Shown piece by piece: positions 33,388 to 42,575 of a DNA stretch of 64,000 nt; positions within the stretch are counted from its first letter, which is position 1, and the number at the start of each line of letters is the position of its first letter. Below the pieces are notes generated by a model, which saw nothing but the letters and a program-made list of their open reading frames with translations, did no database searches and was not told the DNA's origin. Source of the stretch: Paenibacillus sp. JJ-100 (GTDB lineage: Bacteria > Bacillota > Bacilli > Paenibacillales > Paenibacillaceae); NCBI RefSeq assembly GCF_948329825.1, contig NZ_CAOJCM010000001.1:1116001-1180000 (forward strand). The letters are read 5' to 3'. The position numbers and the translations under genes are program-made.

Positions 33388-34878
33388 ATGACATTTCAGG
33401 AATTAAACATCATCCCTCCGATTCTGGAAGGATTAAAAAAAGCTAATTACACGAAGCCGACTCCGATTCAGGAGCAGTCTATACCAGCAGTGCTTGCAGG
33501 CCGAGATTTACTCGGTTGTGCTCAGACCGGAACAGGGAAGACCGCTGCGTTTTCGGTACCCATTATTCAGTTGTTGAGTGAAGGGGGCCGAAGTAAACAA
33601 GGGACTTCAACACATCCAAAGGGCAAGTCCGTCCGTGCGATTCGCTCACTTATTTTGTCCCCTACTCGGGAGCTCGCCATTCAAATATCCGACAATATTA
33701 AAATGTATAGCAGATACACCGACATTCGCTCCGTTGCGATTGTGGGCGGCGTATCTCAACGAGTGCAGGAGCGTGCGTTGCAACAAGGAGCAGATATTAT
33801 CATCGCTACGCCTGGGCGCTTAATGGATCTGGTGAATCAGAAGCAAATCGATCTGAGCCTCGTGGAGATTCTTGTTCTTGATGAAGCGGACCGTATGCTG
33901 GATATGGGATTTATCCACGATGTGAAACGGATCATTGCCAAGATGCCAAACAAAAAACAGACATTGTTCTTCTCAGCAACGATGCCACCAGAGATTGTGA
34001 AGATGGTGCAAACGTTGTTAGTGAACCCGGTTAAAGTGGAGATTACGCCGGTATCTTCAACGGTAGACCGCATTAAACAATCTGTATATTTGTTAGAACA
34101 AGGCAAGAAACAGAGTATGTTGAATGACATTTTGCAGGATAAGTCCATTGCTACTGCATTGGTGTTTACCCGTACGAAACGCGGAGCAGACCGGGTTACG
34201 CGAGACTTGGCCAAAATCAATGTGACGGCCCAGGCCATTCATGGCAACAAATCGCAGAACGAACGTCAGCGGGCGTTGAACAATTTTAAAAGCGGTGCTA
34301 CTCGTGTTCTGGTTGCTACCGACATTGCGGCTAGAGGTATTGATGTGGAAGAATTGACGCATGTCATTAATTTCAATCTGCCAAATATTCCAGAGACATA
34401 CGTTCACCGTATTGGACGGACAGGCCGAGCGGGGAAAAGTGGAATGGCAATCTCATTCTGTGAGAAAGATGAGCTTCCGTTCCTGAAAGACATTGAGAAA
34501 GTCATTAAGAAATCCATTCCAGAGGTCAAGGATCATCCGTATCCAATGACCCATGCTCCTGTATACACTCCAATGAATCAAACGAGCCAAAAGAAACGGA
34601 CCAAACCGACGTCCAGAACTTCCGACAGTTCATCTGGATATAATCGCACGAATGCGAATAAACCAGCTAAATCCAAATCTAATCCAGCACGCAAGCCCAA
34701 GTCCGAATGGTTTGCTAAACGGGATAAAACGGCATCCCGAAGTGATTCGGAAGAACGTTCGACGAGTGGTTCACGTTTCTCACGAAGTGATCGACCTCAA
34801 GCTAAAGGTAAGCAGTCATCGGGGACTGCACGTAAAGCGGATCACAGCAACACAAATTATAAATTAAACAATCGATAA
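33388..34878 (+). CDS. DEAD-box ATP-dependent RNA helicase (RhlE/CshA type)
   Basis: 496 residues. The N-terminal RecA domain shows the Q motif (YTKPTPIQEQSIP), Walker A AQTGTGKTA, PTRELA, TPGR, VLDEADRMLDMGF (DEAD) and SAT. The second domain has VFTRTKRGADRV, ATDIAARGIDVE and HRIGRTGR. A basic, serine-rich, low-complexity tail of about 110 residues (from about 385) with Arg/Lys/Ser clusters binds RNA non-specifically. Such proteins remodel rRNA and mRNA, often in the cold or in the degradosome. It is a single gene with AAGGAGAT before its ATG. Confidence 0.93.
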   Translation: MTFQELNIIPPILEGLKKANYTKPTPIQEQSIPAVLAGRDLLGCAQTGTGKTAAFSVPIIQLLSEGGRSKQGTSTHPKGKSVRAIRSLILSPTRELAIQISDNIKMYSRYTDIRSVAIVGGVSQRVQERALQQGADIIIATPGRLMDLVNQKQIDLSLVEILVLDEADRMLDMGFIHDVKRIIAKMPNKKQTLFFSATMPPEIVKMVQTLLVNPVKVEITPVSSTVDRIKQSVYLLEQGKKQSMLNDILQDKSIATALVFTRTKRGADRVTRDLAKINVTAQAIHGNKSQNERQRALNNFKSGATRVLVATDIAARGIDVEELTHVINFNLPNIPETYVHRIGRTGRAGKSGMAISFCEKDELPFLKDIEKVIKKSIPEVKDHPYPMTHAPVYTPMNQTSQKKRTKPTSRTSDSSSGYNRTNANKPAKSKSNPARKPKSEWFAKRDKTASRSDSEERSTSGSRFSRSDRPQAKGKQSSGTARKADHSNTNYKLNNR

Positions 34879-34891
34879 ACCAAAATACTGC

Positions 34892-34928
34892 AAGCCTTCT
34901 CCGATGGATATACGGGGGAGGCTTTTTT
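34892..34928 (+). terminator. Terminator of the helicase gene
   Basis: AAGCCT-CTCC pairs with GGAGGCTT across a loop of about 13 nt, followed by TTTTTT. Confidence 0.85.
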
Positions 34929-35017
34929 TATAGATAAATAAGTCGCATTTACAGGCAAACATACATTCGATTAAAATGGAAGATATATGATTCAATTTTA
35001 AAGGGGGAGGTAGTGGG

Positions 35018-35368
35018 ATGGAGACGGTGATCAATTATTGTCTTGCTAAAAAAGGAGCGGTTAAGGAATATCCATTCGGACCGGAGACGACCGTGATTAA
35101 GGTGGCGGACAAAATGTTTGCCCTTTTGTTTGAAGGAAATGGAGAGAACAGGCGTTTGAATCTGAAGTGTGACCCAATCATTGCGGAGAATCTGAAAGAG
35201 CAGCATGAGGCTGTCAAGCCAGGTTACCATATGAACAAGAAGCATTGGAATACCGTGATGCTGGATGACTCCTTATCCCATGAAGACCTTTATGCCATGA
35301 TTGATCACTCCTATGACATGGTGGTGCAGAAGCTACCGAAAAGGATTCAGGAGACGCTAGTCGAATAG
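35018..35368 (+). CDS. MmcQ/YjbR-family protein
   Basis: 116 residues with AAAGGGGGAGG before the ATG. The sequence METVINYCLAKKGAVKEYPFG, then KMFALLFEG, LNLKCDP and PGYHMNKKHWNTVMLDD is the compact MmcQ/YjbR fold, which resembles a double-wing DNA-binding structure. The cellular role is not known; the tryptophan-containing HMNKKHWNT stretch is the most conserved part of the family. It lies 68 bp before the esterase gene and may share its transcript. Confidence 0.85.
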   Translation: METVINYCLAKKGAVKEYPFGPETTVIKVADKMFALLFEGNGENRRLNLKCDPIIAENLKEQHEAVKPGYHMNKKHWNTVMLDDSLSHEDLYAMIDHSYDMVVQKLPKRIQETLVE

Positions 35369-35445
35369 GGTAAAAGAAGCCTTTTGAGTAACCTCAGGTT
35401 GCCTCAGGTTGCGAGGTGTAGAACAAAGACGAAGGAGTGAATGGA

Positions 35446-36345
35446 ATGGATCTACAGCAGCAGATTGCCATGGTTCAACAGATGCGTCAGCATAGCTCGG
35501 GAAATGATCAGAGCCTTCAACCAAGTCATACATATGATGTAAAAGTTAAAGAATTCATGATTCCTACTTCCGCTGGAGAAACACGGGTGCTGATCTACAC
35601 GCCAGGTCAGGAAAACGCAGAACGTTCAACATTTCCTATTTTCTTCAACATGCATGGCGGAGGATTTGTATTAGGACAAGCCGATGGAGACGACGCCTGG
35701 TGTCGTTTAATTGCAGGTCGTGCTGGATGTATTGTTGTTAATATCGATTACAAGCTAGCCCCGGAACATAAATTCCCAACGGCCGTCTTGGAGTGTTACG
35801 ACGTGGTGAAATGGGTGCATGCTAATGCAGCTCAGATCTCAGCAAATGCATCTTTACTTGCTATTGGTGGTCATAGTGCAGGAGGTAATTTGGCTGCAGC
35901 CGTATGTTTGCTCAATCGTGAGCGTGGAGATGAGTTCCCAATCTTACTTCAGATCATTGATTATGCTGTACTGGATCTGGCTACAGATCCGGGAGAGAAG
36001 CCTGATTTTCCGGAAGCCATTCCAGCAGATGTTGCAAGGACGTTTAATGCTATGTATCTAACGAAAACGGAGGATGCTGTTAACCCACTAGCTTCTCCTG
36101 TACTCGCGAATTCGTTTTCCCATCTGCCGGAAGCTCTGATTATAACTGCAGAGAGAGATTCTCTTGCCCAAGAAGCACGTAACTACGCATCGAAGCTGGA
36201 AGCAGGCGGTGTAAAGGTAACTCATAAAGAGTACGAGGGCGCTGTTCACGGTTTTACACATCATGGCGATATTCAGATGGCTGAAGATGCATGGTATCTG
36301 ATGAGTGATACGTTGAGGGATGTATTTAGTCGAGCAGACGTTTGA
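35446..36345 (+). CDS. Alpha/beta-hydrolase esterase, HSL family
   Basis: 299 residues from ATG 35446, with AAGGAG 8 nt upstream. The oxyanion-hole motif is MHGGGFVLG (about 70-78), the nucleophile lies in GGHSAGGNLAAA (about 142-153), the acid in ITAERDSLAQEA and the histidine in GAVHGFTHHG. This is the hormone-sensitive-lipase group (family IV), which splits short-chain esters. No signal peptide, so cytoplasmic. The physiological ester is unknown. A terminator follows. Confidence 0.92.
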   Translation: MDLQQQIAMVQQMRQHSSGNDQSLQPSHTYDVKVKEFMIPTSAGETRVLIYTPGQENAERSTFPIFFNMHGGGFVLGQADGDDAWCRLIAGRAGCIVVNIDYKLAPEHKFPTAVLECYDVVKWVHANAAQISANASLLAIGGHSAGGNLAAAVCLLNRERGDEFPILLQIIDYAVLDLATDPGEKPDFPEAIPADVARTFNAMYLTKTEDAVNPLASPVLANSFSHLPEALIITAERDSLAQEARNYASKLEAGGVKVTHKEYEGAVHGFTHHGDIQMAEDAWYLMSDTLRDVFSRADV

Positions 36346-36389
36346 TATGGATTGATCATTTCATGGGATGAAATGGAATGCGTATGTTG

Positions 36390-36414
36390 AAGCCACCTTT
36401 AGGTGGCTTTTTTA
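36390..36414 (+). terminator. Terminator of the esterase gene
   Basis: AAGCCACCT pairs exactly with AGGTGGCTT around a 2-nt turn, followed by TTTTTT. The next 230 bp to 36644 hold no supported gene, only a small GGACT-tctg-AGTCC hairpin near 36487. Confidence 0.92.
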
Positions 36415-36644
36415 GTATGGATAACAAGCAATATGCAGCGAGAGCGATTTTTTTTTCAATCTAAATTCATAAAGTACCGCAGAGGGGACTTCTGAGTCCA
36501 CAGTCAACTTAATAAAATATACAACCGAGGAGCGAACATGGAGTAGCTATTATATGGACCAATATCAAAAAGGGATTACAACTTGTTCATTAGGGGTAAA
36601 AGGTGTTAATTACAGGTGATTAAAACCAAATTCAGGAGGTTACT

Positions 36645-37799
36645 ATGAATCCAAACAACCCGAGTGATATTGCGATCCTTGGCATGGGAACTGCTCTCCC
36701 TGCACATCGAGTAGCTCAGCCCGAAATTGCAGGCCTGATTGCTGCTTCACTGCATGATCGACCGGATCTTGCCCGTTTTGCCAAACGTATTTTCAGATCC
36801 TGTGGTGTAGAGACAAGATATACCGTAGAACCGAGTTATCTTGGCCCATTGGAAGAATGTCGTTATATCCCTTCGGGTGAACAGTCTGATATCCCGACGA
36901 CTAAGGAGAGAATGGATACATACCAGCGGGAAGCGCTGCCCCTGGCGATTCAAGCAGCCGAGGAAGCGATGCGCGACGCGCAGATCTCACCTGAGGCAAT
37001 TACACACTTAATAACGGTCAGTTGTACCGGGCAGTATTTGCCAGGACTTGATGTACAGTTAATACAACATATGGGGCTATCTGCTCGTGTTAATCGCTTA
37101 CCGCTCATTTTTCAAGGCTGCGCAGCTGGATTAAAAGCAATCCAGATGGCACGTGATGTCGTGCAAGGTGCTCCAAGCTCCCAAGTGTTGATCGTATGCG
37201 TGGAACTATGCACACTTCACTTCCAGCCTGTACAGGATCGGGAGGCGCTGTTTGCGGCATCGTTCTTTGGAGATGCAGCTTCTGCATCCATCGTGGGCAT
37301 GCCTGAGATCGGGCATAGAGACTACTTGAGTCTGGGAACTGGATATTCAGTCCTGCTGCCGGATTCGACAGCGGATATGACGTGGAAAGTATCCGATTAC
37401 GGCTATGATCTATATCTATCTCCCCGAATTCCGAAGCTGCTGGGGGTACATCTCGAAGAAGAGCTCGGTTTATTGTTGCATAATGAAGCGCCTCCTGAAC
37501 TATGGGCGATACACCCTGGCGGTCGAGGCATTGTTGATTCTGTCCAGGAAGTCATGCACTTGAGACCAGAGCAAACGAAATACAGCAGGGATATTTTAAA
37601 AGATTATGGCAATCTGTCATCCAATACGATTTTGTTTGTGCTTCAGGCGATGCGTGAGGACATGAAAATACGAGAAGAGTTGTCTACGGAAGGTATAGCA
37701 ATGGCTTTTGGTCCCGGACTTACGGCTGAATTAATGAAATTCACTTATGTCCCGGCTGTCACATCGTTGATGGAGGAGCAGGATCATGTCCTTCTTTAG
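36645..37799 (+). CDS. Type III polyketide synthase (chalcone synthase family)
   Basis: 384 residues. The thiolase-fold enzyme has its full triad: Cys159 in FQGCAAGLKAI, His290 in IHPGGRGIVD and Asn327 in GNLSSNTILFV. GFGPGL of plant enzymes reads AFGPGLTAELM here. Type III synthases extend an acyl-CoA with malonyl-CoA and cyclise it to pyrones or resorcinols; the bacterial BpsA/SrsA relatives use long fatty acyl-CoA. It overlaps the next gene by 14 bp and heads a three-gene operon with a methyltransferase and a flavoprotein, which points to alkyl-resorcinol/quinone-type lipids. AGGAGG precedes the ATG. Confidence 0.93.
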   Translation: MNPNNPSDIAILGMGTALPAHRVAQPEIAGLIAASLHDRPDLARFAKRIFRSCGVETRYTVEPSYLGPLEECRYIPSGEQSDIPTTKERMDTYQREALPLAIQAAEEAMRDAQISPEAITHLITVSCTGQYLPGLDVQLIQHMGLSARVNRLPLIFQGCAAGLKAIQMARDVVQGAPSSQVLIVCVELCTLHFQPVQDREALFAASFFGDAASASIVGMPEIGHRDYLSLGTGYSVLLPDSTADMTWKVSDYGYDLYLSPRIPKLLGVHLEEELGLLLHNEAPPELWAIHPGGRGIVDSVQEVMHLRPEQTKYSRDILKDYGNLSSNTILFVLQAMREDMKIREELSTEGIAMAFGPGLTAELMKFTYVPAVTSLMEEQDHVLL

Positions 37800-38514
37800 A
37801 AGATTAGGCATTCGTGCCAAGGAAGATGAATTAATGGATGACTTCTCGATGGGTGGAGAAGAATTACGTGAAGCACTTCGGCACTTGCGAAGGTTAAATA
37901 AAATATTTGCTGCGCCTGGCCCGACTGTGTCTGGTGTAGAGAAGTTATGGAACTCCATGGGCAGCCCCGGTAGGCTGACCATTCTGGATGTTGGCGCCGG
38001 TTCGGGAGATGTGAATCAAAAGCTGTTGCAATGGGCGAAGAAACAAGGAATTGATATGCAAATTACGCTGGTCGATCTGACGGAAGAAGCTTGTGAAGAG
38101 GCCCGACAGCTATTCCAAGACGAACCGCGTGTTCGAGTACAATGTTCCGATCTAACCGCACTGCCCGATGCTGCGGCAGATATTGTGACAGGCTCACAGT
38201 TTATCCATCACTTCGAAGGAGATCAGCTTGTCGACATGGTTAACCATATGCTGCGGGCTTCCCGATATGGGGTAGTCATTAACGATATTCACCGTCACAC
38301 CGTGTCTTACAAGGCGGTATGGATTACGACTAGACTCATTTCGCGTAACCGTTACATTCGTCATGATGGGCCGTTGTCTGTAGCGAAGGGATTCACAGAT
38401 CAAGATTGGCTAGATCTCAAACAGCGATTGAACCACGACACGATGACCTATGAGTGGAGACCATTATTCCGCTATTCTGTGGTGATTCCTCAAAAGAGAG
38501 GTGTAATATCGTGA
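37786..38514 (+). CDS. SAM-dependent methyltransferase of the polyketide operon
   Basis: 242 residues. Motif I is LTILDVGAGSGDVNQKLL (about 64-81), followed by ITLVDLTEEACEEARQLF and the motif II region AADIVTGSQFIHHF. The start overlaps the synthase gene, and its own end overlaps the next gene by 4 bp, so the three products are made together. The likely substrate is the phenolic or resorcinolic product of the synthase, methylated on oxygen or carbon. It is a soluble class I enzyme, unlike SrsB and BpsB, which are integral membrane isoprenylcysteine-type methyltransferases. Confidence 0.9.
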   Translation: MSFFRRLGIRAKEDELMDDFSMGGEELREALRHLRRLNKIFAAPGPTVSGVEKLWNSMGSPGRLTILDVGAGSGDVNQKLLQWAKKQGIDMQITLVDLTEEACEEARQLFQDEPRVRVQCSDLTALPDAAADIVTGSQFIHHFEGDQLVDMVNHMLRASRYGVVINDIHRHTVSYKAVWITTRLISRNRYIRHDGPLSVAKGFTDQDWLDLKQRLNHDTMTYEWRPLFRYSVVIPQKRGVIS

Positions 38515-39650
38515 CGAAACAAGTAGATGTAATCATCATCGGGGCAGGCATAGCGGGCTGTAGTAGTGCAATCGAACTGGCTCGGCAGGGACATCGCACG
38601 CTGTTACTGGATCGACAGCAGTTTCCGCGTCATAAAACATGCGGAGAGTTCATGTCACCTGAGACGAAGGAGATGCTAGAACATCTGAGCATTCATCTGC
38701 TAGAGATGGAGAAGATGCCTAGTAGTATGGATCATGCGAGAATTACGATGCCAGATGGGGGAAAGATTGAAGCACCTTTGCCTGGGTTCGCATACGGGAT
38801 CAGTCGGTACGAGCTGGATCAACAGCTGCATCAGCAAGCGCGTGCAGTTGGAGCCGAAATTATGACGAAAGCGACCATTATATCTATCCAGCAGCTTGAG
38901 AGTCAGGATTATGAAGTTGAGGTCAAGCAGGGCAACGAGCGTACACGTTACCAAGCCAAAGCGGTCATCGGGGCGAACGGTAGTAAAAAGCTGCGAGGAA
39001 CCAGCAGTGAGGAAGGTCTTCGAGATGAGACTATATATGTCGGTGTGAAATCTCATTACAAAGGTATCGACATACCGGCCAGGGTGGAGTTATATTTTTG
39101 CGATGGCGGATATGTTGGAATCTCCCCAATTGAGAATGAAACGGTTAATGTTGCGGCGCTACTAACTCTGGATTCCGTGCAGGGAAGCGGCAAATCGGTG
39201 ACAGAAATTTTGCAGGCAGCAGCCATGAGCAACCCGAATCTTGCGGCCCGTATAGCAGAAGGAGAGGCTGTTGAGGGAACCCAAGTATCAGTTGCGCCGC
39301 TACAACTTTCAAATCTTCCAGAGCCTTGGTCTGACTATCCGCATATTGGAGACGCGATGATGGTGATTCCGCCCCTATGTGGAGACGGGATGAGCATTGC
39401 ACTACGCTCTTCGATCCTCTGCGCGCGATGGACAGACGTTTACCTTAAGGGGGAGATAGACTATGCTACTTGGCAAAGTGAGTACACGCTCGAGGCTCAT
39501 CGTGAATTTGCTCAGTTACTGCGAAGAGCGAGGACCATTCAAAATCTTGCTTTTGCCAAGACCAACCGTTTCTATCCGGCTCTGGCTCGAATGTTCCCCG
39601 GGTTAGCCAACTATGTTGTTAAGGCTACGAGACTGTCTGAAATGAGATAA
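38511..39650 (+). CDS. FAD-dependent monooxygenase/reductase of the polyketide operon
   Basis: 379 residues from GTG 38511 (AGAGAGGTG upstream; the stop of the preceding gene overlaps). The FAD loop is VDVIIIGAGIAGCSSAIELARQGHRTLLLDRQQFPRHKTCGE, where PRHKTCGE is typical of geranylgeranyl-reductase-like and halogenase/hydroxylase-like flavoproteins. The second FAD motif, usually GD near residue 300, reads HIGDAMMVIPPLCGDGMSIALRS. It probably hydroxylates or reduces the polyketide, as SrsC hydroxylates alkylresorcinols. A terminator closes the operon. Confidence 0.9.
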   Translation: MTKQVDVIIIGAGIAGCSSAIELARQGHRTLLLDRQQFPRHKTCGEFMSPETKEMLEHLSIHLLEMEKMPSSMDHARITMPDGGKIEAPLPGFAYGISRYELDQQLHQQARAVGAEIMTKATIISIQQLESQDYEVEVKQGNERTRYQAKAVIGANGSKKLRGTSSEEGLRDETIYVGVKSHYKGIDIPARVELYFCDGGYVGISPIENETVNVAALLTLDSVQGSGKSVTEILQAAAMSNPNLAARIAEGEAVEGTQVSVAPLQLSNLPEPWSDYPHIGDAMMVIPPLCGDGMSIALRSSILCARWTDVYLKGEIDYATWQSEYTLEAHREFAQLLRRARTIQNLAFAKTNRFYPALARMFPGLANYVVKATRLSEMR

Positions 39651-39673
39651 AGCTGCCTGTGGCAGCTTTTTTG
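39649..39673 (+). terminator. Terminator of the polyketide operon
   Basis: AAAGCTGCC pairs exactly with GGCAGCTTT around a 3-nt loop, followed by TTTT. It overlaps the stop codon of the flavoprotein gene. Confidence 0.93.
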
Positions 39674-39802
39674 TTTTGTTTATGGCGGCATGGATATCAA
39701 GCTGGCTCCACTGAATATCTTGTTCCTGCATCATATTTTTAATCTAACATGTACATACTTTTAGAGAATTAAAATCTATTTTGAAATGAAAGGGTGCTCG
39801 GC

Positions 39803-40513
39803 TTGATTGATCATTTCATTATTTTAGTCCGAAGTATTTCTGCATTTTTATTGCTACTCATCATCACGAGAATACTTGGAAAACAAACCTTATCTAATAT
39901 GAACTTTCATGAATTCGTAACGGCTGTAATTATGGGGGCAATCGCTGCGAATTTGGCATTTAATGAAAAAATGGAAGTGATACATCTCTTAATCTCACTT
40001 GTTGTTTTTACTGGAACTTCTTATTTGTTATCGAAATGGAATCTAAAAAGCAGAAAGGTGCGTCTGCTAGCGGAGGGTTCACCTACGGTATTAATAGAGG
40101 GTGGCAAAGTTCTAGAGGGGAATTTGAAGAAGAATAAAATGACCTTAGATTCACTTAACCAAGCACTTAGACAAAAGGATGTTTTTGATATTAATGAAGT
40201 AGAATACGCTTTGCTTGAGGTGAATGGTCAAATTTCAGTTATGAAGAAAAAGCCATTCCGAACGGTAACGATGCAAGATATCAGTAAAGAGGATCAACCA
40301 AAAGAGCGTTTGCCTATCGAAATGATTATGGATGGTCAGCTGTTGAAAGAAAATATACGTTTAAATCACGGTTCTGAGGATCAGTTATTGAAACAGCTCT
40401 CGTCTCATCGAAAGCAAGTTAGTGATGTGTTCTATGCCGTTCTAGGGAGCAATGGTAAGCTGTACATCGATTATTATACGGATCAACTGCAACATCCGAT
40501 TGACGTAGAATAA
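39803..40513 (+). CDS. DUF421/YetF-type membrane protein
   Basis: 236 residues from TTG 39803 (AAAGGGTG about 9 nt upstream). Three N-terminal helices (FIILVRSISAFLLLLIITRILG, FVTAVIMGAIAANLAF, VIHLLISLVVFTGTSYLL) are followed by the conserved cytosolic YetF module: LLAEGSPTVLIEGGKVLEGNLKKNKMTLDSLNQALRQKDVFDINEVEYALLEVNGQISVMKK. A second copy of the basic domain follows to the end. B. subtilis YetF-family proteins are linked to spores and germination, but the biochemical role is not settled. The segment is more AT-rich than its neighbours. Confidence 0.87.
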   Translation: MIDHFIILVRSISAFLLLLIITRILGKQTLSNMNFHEFVTAVIMGAIAANLAFNEKMEVIHLLISLVVFTGTSYLLSKWNLKSRKVRLLAEGSPTVLIEGGKVLEGNLKKNKMTLDSLNQALRQKDVFDINEVEYALLEVNGQISVMKKKPFRTVTMQDISKEDQPKERLPIEMIMDGQLLKENIRLNHGSEDQLLKQLSSHRKQVSDVFYAVLGSNGKLYIDYYTDQLQHPIDVE

Positions 40514-40667
40514 AATCGTGCAAGAATATGAATACAATTTTCAATAGAAATATGTAAACATTGCAGTCGTCTCTTTGGCAAATCGAGAATTACTCGTATA
40601 ATAGAATCTAATGTATCATTGGAGATAGAGTTCAGATAGATTAGATGCCGAGAGGATGTTATTGAAG

Positions 40668-41858
40668 ATGAATTATACCTTTTCCAACCGGATTGCATCA
40701 CTGCAGCCGTCGATCATTCGTGAAATACTGAAAGCTTCATCAGGTCAAAATGTAATCCCATTCTCCGCGGGCAATCCCGCGCCAGAAACATTCCCGATTG
40801 AAGCGATTCGTACCTTCACCCAATCCATTCTGGAGCAAGACCCGGTTACCGCACTGCAATATGGCATCACGGAAGGGTACCTACCCCTTCGCGAAGCGCT
40901 TCAGCAGCACCTTAAACAAAATTTTAATACAGGTAAGCCGTCCGACCAGCTCTTTATTGTGTCCGGAGCGCAACAAGGGATTGAGCTGGCTTGTAAAGTA
41001 CTCTGTAATGAGGGAGATACAATTATCTGCGAAAGTCCAAGCTTTATCGGTTCCTTGAATTCCTTCCGGGCTTCGGGTGCGAAGCTTGCAGGAGTACCGA
41101 TGGAGATGGACGGTATGAATATAGAGAAGCTTGAGCACGCGCTGCAAACCGAGCCGAACGTCAAAATGATCTATGTCATTCCGAGCTTCCAGAACCCAAC
41201 CGGTGCTACGACCAGTTTGGAGAAACGCCAAGCGATCTATGCGTTGGCAAAAAAGTATGGAGTAATGATTCTGGAGGACAATCCTTATGGCGAACTTCGA
41301 TTCAGTGGACAGGATGTGCCTACCATTAAATCCCTGGATGAAGATGGACTGGTTATCTATGTCGGTTCGTTTTCTAAAATTTTGTCTGCTGGTTTGCGTG
41401 TGGGATATGTACAGGCTCCCCATGAAGTCGTGGAGAAGATGGTTGTCGCTAAACAGGGGGAAGACGTACATACTGCGATGCTTCCGCAGATTCTGGCTCA
41501 TCGCTTTATGACTGAATATGATTATGCGGGACATATCAATCACATTCGTGAGGTTTATCGAAGAAAGGCTACATTGATGATGGACAAGATGCAGGAACAT
41601 CTGGGCGACACTGTGACCTATACTCGTCCTGATGGCGGATTATTCTTGTGGTGTGATCTGCCTGTTCACGTTCCGATGGTGGAGTATGCCAAGACGGCTG
41701 CTGCTCAAGGTGTAGCTGTGGTACCGGGGAATGCGTTCCTCGTGAATGAACAAGACCCTTGTAATGCGATTCGATTGAACTTCTCGACACCATCCGATGA
41801 GCAGATCACCAAAGGTGTGGAAATACTTGGACAAGTGTTAAGAAGCTCGTTCTCGTAA
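40668..41858 (+). CDS. PLP-dependent aminotransferase, class I/II (LysN/KAT group)
   Basis: 396 residues. Family marks: IPFSAGNPAPETFP near the N terminus, YGITEGYLPLREAL, IVSGAQQGIELACKVL, PSFQNPTGATTSLEKR, DNPYGELRF and the Schiff-base lysine in GSFSKILSAGLRVGY. The arginine for the substrate carboxylate is in NAIRLNFST. This group covers 2-aminoadipate, aromatic and branched-chain aminotransferases. The start is uncertain between TTG 40662 and ATG 40668; AGAGG lies just upstream. It has its own terminator. The amino acid substrate is not clear. Confidence 0.9.
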   Translation: MNYTFSNRIASLQPSIIREILKASSGQNVIPFSAGNPAPETFPIEAIRTFTQSILEQDPVTALQYGITEGYLPLREALQQHLKQNFNTGKPSDQLFIVSGAQQGIELACKVLCNEGDTIICESPSFIGSLNSFRASGAKLAGVPMEMDGMNIEKLEHALQTEPNVKMIYVIPSFQNPTGATTSLEKRQAIYALAKKYGVMILEDNPYGELRFSGQDVPTIKSLDEDGLVIYVGSFSKILSAGLRVGYVQAPHEVVEKMVVAKQGEDVHTAMLPQILAHRFMTEYDYAGHINHIREVYRRKATLMMDKMQEHLGDTVTYTRPDGGLFLWCDLPVHVPMVEYAKTAAAQGVAVVPGNAFLVNEQDPCNAIRLNFSTPSDEQITKGVEILGQVLRSSFS

Positions 41859-41880
41859 CAATAGATAATAAATCAAATGT

Positions 41881-41905
41881 AAAGCCGCCCTATGGGCGGC
41901 TTTTT
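41881..41905. terminator. Terminator between convergent genes
   Basis: AAAGCCGCCC pairs exactly with GGGCGGCTTT around a 3-nt loop, followed by TTTTT. It lies between the aminotransferase gene and the minus-strand MaoC-like gene. Confidence 0.93.
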
Positions 41906-41946
41906 CTTATAATCCTATAACGTCTAAATCTATATCGTCTCCAGGT

Positions 41947-42372
41947 CTAATTATCAACCAGTGCACTCAGCTCTGCCCGAAGTACGTTCTGGCCCTTTTG
42001 ATTATAGGTGCTGAGCAGCACGGTCACCGTACCGTTTCCCGTTCGACGCGGACGAAGCTCGGTGACTTCAGCGACGACGCGAAGCTCGTCCCCCGGGTAG
42101 ACAGGTTTCATAAATTGAATATGATTGATACCTGTTCCAGCGATCATATGGTCACCATAGACGCCCACATCGATCCACAGTTTGAATGAAATATTCAATG
42201 TCTGCATTCCGGATGCGATTAGCCCTCCGAAACGTCCTTGTTTCGCTTTCTCCTCGTCGAGATGCATATACTGCGGATCGTATACTTCGGCAAACCGAAT
42301 GATGTCGTCCCTTGTTAACACGGCTGACTTAGTTTCGTAACGTTGTCCTATTTTAAAATCGCTAAATCTCAT
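41947..42372 (-). CDS. MaoC-like hotdog-fold hydratase
   Basis: 141 residues from the ATG at 42372, with CGGAG about 9 nt upstream; a start 7 codons earlier lacks a site. The hotdog pattern is clear: FAEVYDPQYMHLDEEKAKQGRFGGLIASGMQTLNISFKLWID, containing the hydratase motif (D-x(4)-H of R-enoyl-CoA hydratases) as DPQYMHLD. The second half, IQFMKPVYPGDELRVVAEVTELRP, is also typical. The expected reaction is hydration of an enoyl-CoA. It is a lone gene on the minus strand, so the pathway is unknown. Confidence 0.88.
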   Translation of the reverse strand: MRFSDFKIGQRYETKSAVLTRDDIIRFAEVYDPQYMHLDEEKAKQGRFGGLIASGMQTLNISFKLWIDVGVYGDHMIAGTGINHIQFMKPVYPGDELRVVAEVTELRPRRTGNGTVTVLLSTYNQKGQNVLRAELSALVDN

Positions 42373-42575
42373 ATCCAACCACTCCGATTTCATTGAATTT
42401 CCTTAGCTTATATTAACATGTTTGATCCAATGTCTCTAACGGACGAGAAATACGGATTTGGATGTTTGCTTCCAGATTAGATAGAATATGAGAAAAGGAA
42501 GAATGCATACTGGCATAAGATATAGATACAAGAGGCAGGGCTGGGCTGTGTGGTAAATATGAGGAGGCGAATCAT

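Noticed and set aside
36567..36620. Small frame beginning MDQYQKG upstream of the polyketide synthase
   Set aside because: No ribosome site and no conserved features.
40881..41600. Open frame of 239 codons on the minus strand
   Set aside because: It lies entirely within the well-supported aminotransferase gene, has no ribosome site and matches no family.
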